Assembly (NCBI RefSeq): GCF_003672135.1
Contig: NC_039507.1
Location: 13,570,278 to 13,634,277, forward strand
Length of the DNA stretch: 64,000 nt
Direction of reading: 5' to 3'
Origin: Ooceraea biroi
Taxonomy: Eukaryota > Arthropoda > Insecta > Hymenoptera > Formicidae
The stretch's first letter is position 1; each line of letters opens with the position of its first letter. This document shows positions 1-12,235 of the stretch, one piece after another. The position numbers and the translations under genes were made by a program. The notes under the pieces were generated by a model that saw nothing but the letters and a program-made list of their open reading frames with translations, made no database searches and was not told the origin of the DNA.

Positions 1-1077
1 TCGAGAATCATCGAGAGGATCCGCTCGAGATATAGATCTAACATGTATGTGTATTATACAACGAAACATTTGGTACGTTTGTTTATTTGAAACTAAGATA
101 ACTTATATCACTTGTATCACTAAATACTGGCACGAAAATAATTCTGTAACAAATGACTCGTGAATGACTCATGGAACCGTCCAGCGTTTAGACGCTTACT
201 GAAATACCCCCATTTATCACATTAAAAAAGAAATAATTTAAGAGCACTCGTTCTCGAAAAAGATAGATCACTCTTAAAATCGCTTTCGCGATTACAGAGG
301 CGTTTGTGTGCGCAAAAACCTCCAGTGAGACCACAAGCGGATGGAGCTAGCAGGAGAACGGAAGTTAGAAATATCGCGCGCCACATCTGCAAAGGGCTCA
401 TCCATCCGGCGCTATACGCGGGAGTGAAGAAAATATCGTTTCCAGTCGGAACGAGATCGGAGAGTTTTTGATCGGAAACTCGTGTTCCCCATGATTTTGT
501 GCAACCGCTATCGCTTGTTCTGTTTCACGATGATGAGAGATCGATTTCGAAATTCGAAGCCGGAGCGATAACGCACACGCGATAGTTCCTCGCCAATTCG
601 CTAGTCGGAAATCGGCATCGTCGATCGGACACCATGCATGCTACGTGATAGCTGTCGAGCCCAATCTCAGGGTCATCCGTCAAAGGATTATGGTGTTGAT
701 TGAAGCTTGCAAGATTCAACTGAACAAGAGCGGGTCATTTAGCTTTATGAAGTTTTCTTGCACTATCGATATCCTGATAAATCGATAATGCATGAATTGA
801 ACGTTCAGTTTGATTTCTCGTGTCCGCTTGTTCGCGAAATTTTTCGTTCGGTATGGTTAAGTTCGTGGCTCAGACACCATTTCGTATTTTCTACAGACCG
901 AGAAGGAGAACGTCTAGGGATTGCTCGAACTCACGTATACTCACGTAAAACTATATGTAACAACCTGATAAAATTCTGCAACTCTATGAGACAACACGCG
1001 TGGATCATCTAGCACGCATGTCAAGAATAAAAAAAGATAAAGAATAATATATTAATAATTATTTCTCTTTTTTTTAG
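1..1077. other. No supported gene; GC-richer patch at about 280-720
   Basis: No reading frame here is long enough or codon-like enough to support as a gene. Positions 280-720 are less AT-rich than the surroundings and could hold the promoter or 5' leader of a plus-strand gene whose candidate exon begins at 1078. No TATA box, initiator or splice donor was convincing enough to place. Confidence 0.4.
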
Positions 1078-1216
1078 TATCGCCAGGTTCAGTAAAACTG
1101 CCAGTTATATATCGAGAGCGTTGAGTTCACGAGCGAATTCTTGGAGTGATGATCTCAATTATAAAAGTATTAAAACGATACGGAGGAATGAAGATCTATA
1201 CAAGAACAAATTAAAG
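1078..1216 (+). CDS. Candidate internal exon of a small membrane-protein gene
   Basis: A strong acceptor (TTTCTCTTTTTTTTAG at 1062-1077) is followed by 46 codons open in one frame only, after one leftover base; the other two frames close quickly. The reading begins IARFSKTASY and ends YKNKLK. It ends in phase 0 at AAG followed by GTTACT, a weak donor. Without splicing, the frame reads on to a TAA at about 1244. The next candidate exon at 2520 also starts in phase 0, so the two would join cleanly. I do not recognise the protein. The upstream exon that would supply the start codon is not identified. A chance opening behind a good acceptor is a real alternative. Confidence 0.25.
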
Positions 1217-2519
1217 GTTACTCTGTTCGCTGCAATTTGTTCGTAATTTTCTTTCCAATATATATCACTTTATCGTAACTGCAAAGCTTCGGTAACGATA
1301 ACTGTAGCCTATTAAGCTGAGAATGCATCCGAAAGGCGCAAAGAATATCCAGATTCGAGTCTCTCTCAGGGTGATTCTTCGCAGGTCAAGTTTAATTAAT
1401 ACCCCATTCCCCGTTTAACGCACGACTGTTACTGGAGTTTCAATATCAACGTTATTTTCTATTCTCGCCGCTCTTTTTAAAAAATTTTAGCAGTAGTCTC
1501 TCGCTTTGAGCATTTCGATTTTTTTTTAAATAAATCGGCAATATTAAGGCAGCACACTCCTCATTCATATCTCGCTTGCACGCTTTTATTTGTGTCTATC
1601 TATAGCCGGAGGGATATCCAGTATACGTGACGCAAATCCGCCCCTACATGCACGACGGTGCATTTGATTCCCGCACGGGAAGCGGCAAAAGTGAGAAAAC
1701 TGGGCTTTCGCCTTCGAATTTCATAGAACTTGCTAGTAATACTTCGGCGTCGTGCAAAAGGACATCAACAGGCTTAAATGTTTTAATGGCACGTGAGCAA
1801 TCGATAGAAAGGCTGTCGAGAAACTCGATAAATGGAATTCCTACGGCACTACGTAGCCGCGCCGTGATTTTCACGGGAGTGACGGCGCACTTTGCGTACA
1901 ACGTGAGACCTTTAAACTTTCGGATTCAATGATGCTCAGAGTGTCCCCAAAAAATGTTGAAGATAAAAGGGAAAATTCACGACATCTGTATGCGTGCTTG
2001 CCGAGAACTTATTTCGCCATAATGAAAATTAAACAAATTGGCCCGCATTTAATAATCGCGTTATTGCGTAAAGATAATCCGACAGCTGGAATAAAATTTA
2101 TTGATTATCAAATATTCCTTTCAGCATCAATTAATTTGCTGCAGAATGGAGAACGATAATACAAACGAGCTTTCAACCGCGAAGTTTGCATAGAAATATT
2201 TTTATTAATACCGAAAAGGTCGCTGCTAATAAAATCCCTAATTATGAATACATTACAAAATAAAGCTTCACATTAAATTTAGGCTGCGATTGAATTAGCA
2301 AAAAATTTGCTTTAAAACTAGCCGCTTTCGTGTGTTCCTTAATTTGATTTAATCATAATGCGCTCATTTTTCATTATTGCATTATTAAGAATGTCTTCAG
2401 CCAAAATTGCAATTTGTTTAGTTACATCTGTACATAATGAAAAATGTGGTCGCCGTTTCGCGAATTGAAAACATATTATTTATATGCGCTGTGCTCTTTT
2501 ATAATAACGTAACGTGCAG

Positions 2520-2759
2520 ATTACAGCGAACGACTGTTGGAAGGACGTGCTTCGTATTCAGTGGCTGTTAATATTGCAAGGAATCGTGATAATAGTCATA
2601 ATTCTCACTATGGGCACCTGGATGGGACACGACTATGACGAAGACCCGGTAGAAGACAGTCTTGTGACACTATGGCGTTCAACCATCGAGCGATTACAGG
2701 AAGCCATTATAGATATAGGAATGGAATACCGGTACCGAAATTATAATTCCAGTGAATAA
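2520..2759 (+). CDS. Candidate terminal exon: single-pass membrane protein C-terminus
   Basis: After an AG at 2518-2519 the frame is open for 79 codons to TAA at 2757-2759. It encodes a hydrophobic segment (WLLILQGIVIIVIILTMGTW) at about residues 14-33 of the exon, then an acidic stretch (HDYDEDPVED) and a polar, charged helix-like tail ending NYNSSE. An AATAAA lies only four bases past the stop, which fits a last exon. There is no good ATG at the start, so it needs an upstream exon; 1078-1216 is in a compatible phase. The family is not recognised. The product would be a short type I or II membrane protein, but the topology cannot be decided from this exon. Confidence 0.4.
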   Translation: MTANDCWKDVLRIQWLLILQGIVIIVIILTMGTWMGHDYDEDPVEDSLVTLWRSTIERLQEAIIDIGMEYRYRNYNSSE

Positions 2760-2762
2760 TGA

Positions 2763-2768
2763 AATAAA
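2763..2768 (+). terminator. Candidate polyadenylation signal AATAAA
   Basis: A consensus AATAAA lies immediately after the TAA at 2757-2759 of the candidate membrane-protein exon. The motif is common by chance in AT-rich DNA, so its weight comes from position alone. Confidence 0.3.
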
Positions 2769-5521
2769 ATTCATTTAAAAAAGAAATCAAAGTTCAAAGA
2801 CTAGAAGATAATTTTTGCCTCATGGCAAACGGCAATACAATATTCTGGAACTCCTAAATCAACCATTTTCATTAATTAAAAATCAACTCTCGTGAGGATG
2901 AGTGAATAACTTAATTTGAAAAGCTAAATTTAGCTCTATTACGTTACAGACCATGTTACGACGAAGTGGATACTCAGAGGAGAAGGGCAAGCATCTTAAA
3001 GCGAAGACGTATCTTCGTAAATGCATAACAATGTGCACGCAAGAATATAAAGAGAAAACGTATATTTTATCTTTGTACAAAACTACAAACTCTTCGTGCC
3101 CATAGCTTATAATCTGTTTCAACATAAAAAATCAGAAATAATAAGATATTATTTTCGTACGTATGTGAATATAATCATGTCATATATAAATCAGATATTA
3201 AAAAGAATGCGAAGAGATTTAATATTATATCGTAAGCCGTAGTAATCTTCATGACATTTATCGAGGGCTTAAATTCGAATGATCTGTATTCCAATAATTC
3301 AATCATTTATGTTTGTTTTATATATACACGTATGTACAGACATATGTACATACAATTAAAATGACATTTACGAGGCAGTAATTTAGGTGGTTCGGATTTT
3401 TCTGCTTAATGTTCCGCATAATCGCATAATGTCCCCGCAAAGATAATAATCGAGCGATAGGTTTCGCTCGTAACAGTCCGTCGTCATCATATCATTTGAA
3501 ATTCTATGTCCAGCAAATTGATGAAGTGCCGTCAAAGGGATTTTTCCAATGCTGCTGAAAGAGTGTGCTCGCGATTAAACAACAGATATTAAAACTTCGC
3601 GATTACTACGAGCGCAATTGCAGCGTAAAGCGTCAAACAATAAAATAATAGCCATGATCAGTCATACAGAATAGTCTCCCATTACGCGAAGCTTTTCAAT
3701 CGCGTTTTCCGCGTTTCTCAGCAACCTTGTTCAATTACAACACTGTATCAGCCATTTAAAACACATAAAAAAAATACAATTAACCGCACGCGCTGTTCGT
3801 TTCGTATTTAAAATTATACATTTTCAGAGTCGGGAATTTCTCCAATTAGGAAATGCCAAGAAGACGCGCGGCCTGTTCCAATTAACGATACGCTCGTATT
3901 TAACGTTCGCGTACTTTTAATCAGAAAACTAATGCAGACACACATCGATCGCACGATACAAGGTAATTAACAATTTTGTTTACTCGACGGCAAATGTAAA
4001 CCTACAAACTTACTTTTCCCTTAACTGCCCGAGTTGCAATTGCAAATTTATTGACGCTACGTCATAATTATTGCACACGTATGTGTTCGAAAGCATAATA
4101 TAATATCACCATTCCTGCGCATACTTTGATAATGTCGTCACCCATGCTTTCTCTCGCGTAGCATACAGTTGCAGCTGATCGTTATTAATCGTTAAACAGT
4201 TTACAAAATTGCCGAAATCTCGACTGCGGCGAGGATACACTTGAAGACGCACGCGATCAGTTGAAATTTGGAATCTTCTTTGTTTTTCGTTTCACAACTT
4301 TCCTCACGCGTCATGTATATAAATCAGATGGAGATCCGAGTATCTTTTTATATGAACAATCAGATCGATCTCCAATTACATTAAAATAAGGATTAATTAT
4401 CCATTAAATTAAATAGAAATTAATTCTAGCGACGAGGCGTGAAAATATCATTACGATTCTCTACGTTTGTTAGACAGAATTCGTTACAAAGAATTAATTA
4501 ATTCACAAAAGCTATTAATAAAAACTACATGGAAGATAAAATATCATAATGATGTTCCGGACGTTAATAGAAATTAGTGCGATATTTGTGACGCGATGAG
4601 GGAGTGCAATTAATGCAATTTATACTTATTTTTCTTATATTATACTTATTTATCAAAAATTATTCCATAAGAAACTAATAGAAACTAATACATAGACACA
4701 CCAAAAGCTATAAAGGAAAAAAAAGTTATTAAAAGTAACCACAGCATTATTAAAACAACTGGCGCGTTTATTTATAATTTATTACTTATTAATTTTTTTA
4801 TTTATTAATTATGCGAATAAAAATTGCCATGCAGCGCTTTGGTCGTTTTGTTGAAGTGCTTGGCAAAAGTGCAACGTTTTCAACGTTTCTTCATCAGCGC
4901 TCTGTCTTGATGAAAGACATTTTTATGGCTCCGACAAAGATTGCGTCACGTAATTGGCATCCATATTAATCTGTAGCTCCCTTCTCTTACAATTATTCGA
5001 ACTCGGAAAGTGTCTCTATTATCCGATTCTCCGACTATACTCAGATTACAGAACAAATTGAATTGCTGTGCCAAACTTTCTCTCATCTTTGAATTTGTAA
5101 AGTATTACGCAAACAAGAACATATATTTTTTATAACAAGTCTTTGCTGGTAAAATAATGAAAAATACTGACATTCCTGGACGTGATTAGATTTTAAAGTT
5201 AGATACACATAATTCGAGACTTTTAATATTATAACAATTTAATTAAAAAAGAGAAATTATTGGGATATTAGTTTTGCTGCCTCTTTTGTAACGTTCCTAT
5301 TATTTTTTCATTCGTTCAGTCATAAAAGTCAGATATATAATTAATTAAAAAATGTAAATTTATCAACGAGAATATCATAGAATATTCGTGTGATTTTCAT
5401 ATCGCGTGTTTCACGGAGACCGCTATGATTTAAATTTCACGTTTACATTTAGGTCAGATTCCTGATCTGTTATTATGCATATTGCCCTAAGTGCCTTGCA
5501 CCAAGTAGCACTTCTCGAAAC
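2769..5521. other. Intergenic or intronic, AT-rich; nothing supported
   Basis: Unique-looking AT-rich sequence with short A/T runs and no credible coding frame, transposon terminus or structured RNA that I can see. An 80-codon minus-strand opening at 3125-2883 has no splice context or recognisable content. Confidence 0.5.
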
Positions 5522-5921
5522 TGTATGAATCATTTAGATCACATGAATTTATGTCAAACGCAAAATGTCGCGGCAAACGTCGATTCTATCTCTGTGACCA
5601 CGTTCACGACTAACCCGCGCGCTACCGTAGATGTCAAAGGTATCGAAGGGCTCCTAATCCTAATCTGTCTAACCCTATGCAGTAGCGACCTTCTGAGTGC
5701 TGTCGACATCAACACTGACATGTCGACAGGCAAGATCCACCCTAGCACCTTTATCAAGTTTCAAGATTGTGCTATTCACGAAGGTATCGTGAGCCGAAGA
5801 AACATGATGCTTTGCTCGCTGCATTGTTCGAGAAATCTGTAAACACACGTATACATATAACTCTATCATGATTACATCCTGACTCGCGCACGAGTGAATC
5901 TGCCTCATCAAAGTGTTGCAC

Positions 5922-8423
5922 ATGATGCCGAGAAATGATGGGAAACTGGATAGCAAGAAGGATCGAGAGGACATTCGGTGGTTCGAAAATTATGAGAAAC
6001 TTGGCAAGACCGGCGAGAGCCTGAAGAACAAAGACATATTGAACTACATTAAGGACATCGAGCGAAATTGTCGCCTCGAGGTGAGTAGCGGCGACGAGGA
6101 TTATGCCGGCACAAAAAGGTCCAGTAACTGCAGCGTAAGGTTTCCAGATGCGCGATTTAGATCATCCAAGGGGGTCAAATCCCGAATAACGTCCAGGAGA
6201 AATAAGAGCACAGGCTCTTCGGCGCGGAAGGTAAAACGGTCCTCCGGTCGTAATACGATGGACGCTCGCGGTTATAGCCGTTCGTCGCGAAACTCCCGTT
6301 TCCGCGACAATCCCGACCTCGCAATCCCAGGAAACCCTAAAGAGAAGGTAAACGCTCCAGCTGAATCCACGCTTCGATATCCAAGATCGTCGAATAAACG
6401 AGGTTCGTACAATTGTCGCGAGTCTTCGCCGCGATTCTACGGATGGTACTCCAGAAAGGACCGCGGAACGCGTCCGGCAACGACCGAGACAACCAGCCTC
6501 GAGATCATCACGAATCGCCCTGAGAATGTCACTCTCGATCGTGGGATTGACAGCTCGAGGATCACCGAGAAGAAATCTGCGAGGCTTCGCGCGTTTAAAT
6601 CGCTGCACACGAAGAAGATGGATCAGCCGATTTACGCGGGTATTTATTCAAACGTTGCATCTAGCGAGAATGCAAAACTTAAGAATCTTCCTCGTTTCGG
6701 CGAAGATCGGAGCAAGATCGCCCGGACGTCAAGATTCAATCATCAGGGCGACGTTAGCGGCTCGATCATGAATCAACGGCAGAATAAATTCTGTCTCGAC
6801 CGAGATGCGTATCCGATCGATTCACTTCTTCAGGATTCATCGAGGAACGAGGGACATGAAGGACGTTACACCTCCGGGTATCGTTATCCCGTAAGCAAAT
6901 CCGCGCGATCGACTTCCTGGGGCCAAAAATCTCGCTCCAACAGGTTGGCGACGTCGAGGCTGCCCGAGACGAGCTTGCGAGCTTCTAGACGGCAGAATGA
7001 AGTGGGGCCTCCACTTGAAGCGACCGGCTCTATTACGGGCGCCGGATCGATCGATAGAAGTTACTGGCGAGAATCGTGGCGCAAGAACAACACGGATCAA
7101 CGGCGACGAGAGCCGGGCGTTTCAGGGGAACGAGAATTGCCGTGTTATCGCAGGCCTGGTTTCCTGAGGGAATCTGGGAACCTGTACAAAGTGACACGCA
7201 CTCGCGAGGGTAGCTCAAAGTTGCTGTTCGGCTGCTGTTGCGAGGACATTGAGCGAGACGAGGCGACGGCAGATCGCTCGATGCACCGCCGCTACCCGGA
7301 AAACGTGAATCGACGCGATTTCCGACCGAGAGAAAGGGAGGTTCGCGAGGTATCGTCCAGATCGGTGCAGTGGAACAACCACGAAGAGGCGCTCGATTTC
7401 GATTTGTCAACTGGAGAACATTCGCGGAGGAATGAGACGGCGATGTACGATGATGCTTCGATGTTTGACAAAGTTGGCGTCAGTTTTGCCGATGATAGAG
7501 CGAATGATCGCGACGATGGAGCGCAACTGGGAGATTTAGATCCGCACGCACCGCTTCCGGATGATTGGACGTATCAAACGCGCCGTTTTAGCGAGATTGC
7601 GCGAAAATGCGAGGAATCGAGCTGCGATCTAGAGAACAACCGACGAGAAACGAGAAGGGAAATACGGAGGACGTTGCAAAGGCAGATCAGGCAATATCCT
7701 ACGGGCGAGGAATCCTCTTTCGTAATAAGAACTCCGCGGAAACTCGCGTTGAGGGATCCTCGAGGGCAGCGATACGGCACCGCGGAATCCACTTGTGAAT
7801 GCAGGGAACCCTTTCATGATCCTCCAGCAGCGTGTCTGACCGGTTCCTGCACCTGCGTCGAGGGCAATGGTAACATCCAGCGGAACGACAATGATGACGA
7901 TGACTCTTCGCGAGGAATACCTACCGAGGAAGTCTACTGCTCGTACTGCTGCTGTTCATCATCCTCTTCCGATAACAAGAACAATCAAGGCGCATTCCGT
8001 GAGCCATCGAGGTGCACATGTCGTGGTGCGACAAGGGCCGACGTGCAACGGCAACCTCGCGATACCAACGAACAAAATCAATCCATAACCAGCAATGAAG
8101 CGGCCAGCCAGGCCACAGGGCCTACTGGAAGAGGGTGGCTAACGGATCCTGCTGGTGTGAGATTCGGCAGGCCGAGATACAGTCGCGACCGGACGAATCT
8201 GGAGAAGATTCTCATCTACCCGCCGCGAGGGCAAGCTGGACCGCCCTTAACGCTCTACAAAGGGTCGTCGAACATAAACTGCCGCGTGAAGGGCAACGCC
8301 GACACGGGATTCCGCTATAGCGTGACGTATGTGCAGAAATTCGTGAGTCCGACGTGGATGCCCGGCGCGTCGCCGAAAGTCGAGACGGACGAGGAATACG
8401 AGTGTTCCGCCGATCACGGCTGA
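5922..8423 (+). CDS. Large Arg/Ser-rich protein with Cys clusters, function unknown
   Basis: An 833-codon intron-free frame runs from ATG 5922 to TGA 8421-8423. An in-frame TGA at 5895 lies upstream, so the ATGATG at 5922 is the natural start. The length and sustained openness in an AT-rich region make it a real coding exon. The first ~60 residues are Lys/Glu/Asp-rich (KKDREDIRWFENYEKL). Most of the rest is low-complexity, Arg/Ser-rich and probably disordered, with basic stretches such as RKVKRSSGR. Cys clusters lie at C438-C440 (GCCC), C625/C627, C638/C643/C645, C673/C676-C678 and C698/C700, arranged as CxC and CCC rather than a standard zinc finger. The last ~95 residues look ordered (LEKILIYPPRG, INCRVKGNADTGFRYSVTY) and are probably the conserved part. 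A perfect donor match (GAG then GTGAGT) sits at 6078-6086 inside the frame, so a shorter spliced form is possible. I recognise no family; a nuclear or cytoskeletal role would be a guess. Confidence 0.8.
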   Translation: MMPRNDGKLDSKKDREDIRWFENYEKLGKTGESLKNKDILNYIKDIERNCRLEVSSGDEDYAGTKRSSNCSVRFPDARFRSSKGVKSRITSRRNKSTGSSARKVKRSSGRNTMDARGYSRSSRNSRFRDNPDLAIPGNPKEKVNAPAESTLRYPRSSNKRGSYNCRESSPRFYGWYSRKDRGTRPATTETTSLEIITNRPENVTLDRGIDSSRITEKKSARLRAFKSLHTKKMDQPIYAGIYSNVASSENAKLKNLPRFGEDRSKIARTSRFNHQGDVSGSIMNQRQNKFCLDRDAYPIDSLLQDSSRNEGHEGRYTSGYRYPVSKSARSTSWGQKSRSNRLATSRLPETSLRASRRQNEVGPPLEATGSITGAGSIDRSYWRESWRKNNTDQRRREPGVSGERELPCYRRPGFLRESGNLYKVTRTREGSSKLLFGCCCEDIERDEATADRSMHRRYPENVNRRDFRPREREVREVSSRSVQWNNHEEALDFDLSTGEHSRRNETAMYDDASMFDKVGVSFADDRANDRDDGAQLGDLDPHAPLPDDWTYQTRRFSEIARKCEESSCDLENNRRETRREIRRTLQRQIRQYPTGEESSFVIRTPRKLALRDPRGQRYGTAESTCECREPFHDPPAACLTGSCTCVEGNGNIQRNDNDDDDSSRGIPTEEVYCSYCCCSSSSSDNKNNQGAFREPSRCTCRGATRADVQRQPRDTNEQNQSITSNEAASQATGPTGRGWLTDPAGVRFGRPRYSRDRTNLEKILIYPPRGQAGPPLTLYKGSSNINCRVKGNADTGFRYSVTYVQKFVSPTWMPGASPKVETDEEYECSADHG

Positions 8424-11400
8424 GTCAGCGACTCGCAGGATCGATCTCGTCCCTCCGAAGATGAATTTGCTCGGGATGCAGTTACGCGGAGAGATTGCAT
8501 TAACGGGTGTACAGGGCGAAACGCAGAGGCGTACCTCTCCCCTCGCGCCCTTTTACTCTTTCGCTTTCCACTCACGCGGTGATCACGCGCGCGCGAGTCA
8601 AATCGATCGGTGTGTAAAGGCAACTCTCGCAAATGACTCTTTATGAATATTATATTTAAGTCTGCAAAAATTGTATCGTAAAGTATATGGTTCAATACGT
8701 TTACTTTGAAATCTACACAATTAGCGAAACGAAAGAAGAATATTTAATTTTCTTCTTGAATGATTAGAACATAGTCTCTTGCTTCAATATAATGATCAAC
8801 TCAATTATGAATGTAAAACGTCGTTACTCATAGAGTACTCATCGTTAACTCGTTTCGTTTCCATATATGAATAATCGATAACAATTAATAAGGATAATTT
8901 AAAGAACGAATGGCATGTCTCAATCTCAAATTGGACGCGTATTTATTAATCGTGTTATGGAAAAATTAATTAAGTTTCTATGAGAAGCGTTTTGTTCGAT
9001 CAAGAATATATAACAAATTCTTTAAAGGCACCGTAAACCGTGATTTTAATAATTAGCAAGTAATTATAATTATCAATTACGCTTTGCCATTAATAGATAA
9101 CATAAATGTTTGTATACAAATGTATAATTTTCCTTTCTTATATAACTGTAATTTTTTAAAACATTTTTATATCTGCTAGGTCGATTGGCGCAGCTTTAAT
9201 AAACAATTTTAATATTTGTTGCTTATTTGATTGTTAATTGTAATTACATAACATAATGCAAGCCTTTGACTAAATTCTCCGCCGTATTAAATTTGTTAAA
9301 AATTGTCATCAAAAATTTTACATTCATTGCTCGATTGTGTCGATAATGTTTATGAAATAACATTTCTGTCGGCGATAATTAACATTTCGCAATGCCGTGT
9401 GCGTCGTCATAAAATAAATTCTCAATTTATTGTTCGTTTATCAGTAGCAAAAGTTGTTTTTGCGTAGGCTCTCTCACACAAACCTCCTTTGCGTGTATTC
9501 ACAACGGACAATATAACTACAATATAAATTGAAATGAAATTTACTTAATGCAATATTAACGGGGGAGGACGATGCACTATGTAACGTACTATATAACGTA
9601 CTACTCTATGTGAATGGCGAGCGAATCGGACAGCTTTCTCAACATGAATGCGACTCTTTAGAGTAAATGACTTTTACTATTAACCCATCTTACGCATTCA
9701 TGAAAGCGGTACAGTGACATTAATCGTTTTCCTACAAACTTTGCCTAGAATAAGAGATCGAATTTACCTTAAATTTCTCTCTTAATCTCGATCAAGAATA
9801 TATTTAGTACAAGCTGTAAGACTCTTCACATGAAATCTACATTTTCTTGATTATTTTTTCTTCTTTTTCAATATTTATCCTTATTATTAGCGAAATTATT
9901 TTTGATCATGTCAACCTTAATAATTAACAATTACCACGATCCAATAAAGGTTTTAGCTTACATGGAGACTGATGTATGTACGACTTAAGCATCAACCCGT
10001 GTCGAACGGGTACGTAGGTGTCTTTAGAAGGATCGGCAGGGGAACATTAGCCCTGTTAAACCCTCCGGAGACGAGTCCTGGTTTGCTGTTACTTTTGCAT
10101 CTAACTAATACGCAATTTTGGAAAGGCGTCAAGATATTCTTGTATCTTAAATCTTGAACGGTAGCGGCGCGGCAATTTTTTCTCGCCCACATATGGACGA
10201 TAAGCAAGGAAAAAGCTAGGAGAAAATGCTGCTTGGAAAAAATATACTTGTATCAAATAAAAAAAGTTGTAGGAGCATTAGCGTAAAGCGTGCCTTCCCG
10301 AGACGAATCTCGAGGAGCAGGCGGCTTCTCTACGTTCGACAGATTTGCAATCTCAGAAAGAGGAGTCTGGCGTATCATACCCTCGCGGCAAGATAAGCAA
10401 GAAAAGATTCTCCGTTCGATATACTACTCGGATCGTCTTCACAAGAGAACGTTAACGTGGAATTCTCCGAAGATAGACATCTCGAAGCGCGATATTTAGA
10501 CAGATAGACATTTAGAAGCTTCAAAAGATCTGCAATTTCGCAACAAGAAATATTGCGTACGTGATGCATCGCCGTGGACCAAATGCAAAGGTTCCTTTCT
10601 TGAGCGTCAGCACAAAGCATTATTGCTACCTTTTTGTGAGTGTGTTTCTTCGCGAGACCGATCGACAGCGTTTGAGCGATTGCACGCGAAAGCGCGTAAG
10701 TTCCTTCGATCAGTTTTATCAGACGTGACTTGACGCGGTGACAACGCGAGCTACTTTGAGAATTATTTCCCGTCATCGTCCGCGGAAAGTCAAAAAAGAG
10801 AATTCACACGTGCATATCGATTCGCGAATATCTCGCTGCGGTCCCTTTCTCCTCTTCCTGTTTCCTCACCTTTTTCCTGCGCCGCATTTCCGCGCGTAAT
10901 AACGATCTTGCGAGCGAAACGTTGAAGCGGGACTTTCGGTGCGACTGACATAAAAGAATTAAATCTTTAGTGAGATAGCATTTTTCGTCTATCGGCCGAT
11001 AAACGAATGAACGGCGCTTTTATGTGCTCGTACATAATTTTCAGCCTTTTAAAAATAAACCGCAGCTAAAGCTACATACGGTCATCGCGTTTCTATCGTA
11101 TTTTTTGTTTTATTATTATCGTACGAGCACTATTTATTTTAATCGATGCATTATTATAGTACCTTCCCTACATAAACAGAATTTGAAAATTGTTGTTTAT
11201 TGCTGAAAATACTGAAATGTTGCAGATTGCGGATGAAACACAGTTGTACTTTTAGCTTGTTTCAACAAGGAGTAAAATAATTGAAAGAGATGTTTCACGT
11301 TGCGCTAAACTACATATAATAATTAATTAATATCTATTTATATCTAGTATAATAATAGTTTTTTATGACTTTTTTAAATAAATTCTGAACTATAAAAACT

Positions 11401-12042
11401 ATAAAAAGTTTTATTAATAAGCATTGGCATCATCGGAGAATAAAGGAATAGTGTTTTTTTGATAAGTGCCTTGAGAAATTTATTTTCATGTAAGTATAAT
11501 TAGCAAGACAATTTATCAATCTTGGTGTACGTGATAGGCTTTAAATTTACGTCGTGCAAGCAATAAATTAGATTGCCGCGTGTTACGTGCTACAATCGTC
11601 CTGAAACTAGAGAAAAAGTACTGCGATAAAATCGACAGTGACGGATATATGTGTACGCGATGCACCCAGTGTACAAAAAGAAACGATGGCTGGTTGGACT
11701 AGTTCTAAACTAGTTCACTGTTCACGCTCTGCTTCAAAGATTTGTTTCTAATGAAACTTATAAGTAAATGGCATTCTTTCTGAGAAAAAGAAAGGATTCT
11801 TAAATAGCCTTATGTCGTTATGAATGATAACATAGTTATGGACATTTTTAATTGCACGGTTATTTTTTAACATTATTTTATCGAGATGCATATGTATACA
11901 ATATTTGTTTTACACGCATAATATTCTTTACTGTTTGTTGCAGCTGTCAGAACGAATGATATTGTAATTGGAATACACTATCGTGTTCCACATTACCGAA
12001 ATAATGTTGGAATCATATAATTCAGAGACGTGCATGCTAAAT
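8424..12042. other. Non-coding stretch, presumably 3' UTR then intergenic
   Basis: The first several hundred bases are probably the 3' UTR of the upstream long frame; an AATAAA occurs at about 9199. Openings at 9972-10157 and 10776-10375 lack start context, splice sites or recognisable motifs. Positions 10280-10980 are GC-richer than the flanks. No transposon ends were found. Confidence 0.4.
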
Positions 12043-12235
12043 GATCAGCTCGCGCGATCGTTCCATGGTGCTAAACTATGGTGTGTTTTAGCGCATCGCG
12101 AAAGCTGTCGCATCGGGAGTGCCGTGTGTTTTCACGTGTTTTAGAATCGGATCAGGAGTGCCGTATTTGCGCGAATGCAATCAATGACTGAGAGAAGGAG
12201 ACTCAGAAAGGACATTGAACGCAGAATCGAGGAAG
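12043..12235 (+). other. Candidate 5' exon A, ends at a GTAAGT donor
   Basis: A GC-richer block starting GATCAGCTCGCGCGATCG ends at GAGGAAG followed by GTAAGT at 12236, a consensus donor. It contains ATG 12175 followed by an open, highly charged reading (MQSMTERRRLRKDIERRIEE) that leaves the exon in phase 1. Most of the block is related to a second block 2 kb downstream (14050-14160), which also ends at a donor. This suggests duplicated alternative first exons of one gene whose downstream exons are not identified. Alternatively both could be members of a dispersed repeat that carry donors by chance. Confidence 0.3.

Noticed and set aside
5525..5842. 105-codon frame (MNHLDHMNLC...) just upstream of the long protein
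   Set aside because: A different frame from the long gene, open on both strands, no recognisable motif and no splice junction to the downstream exon. At most a leader segment.
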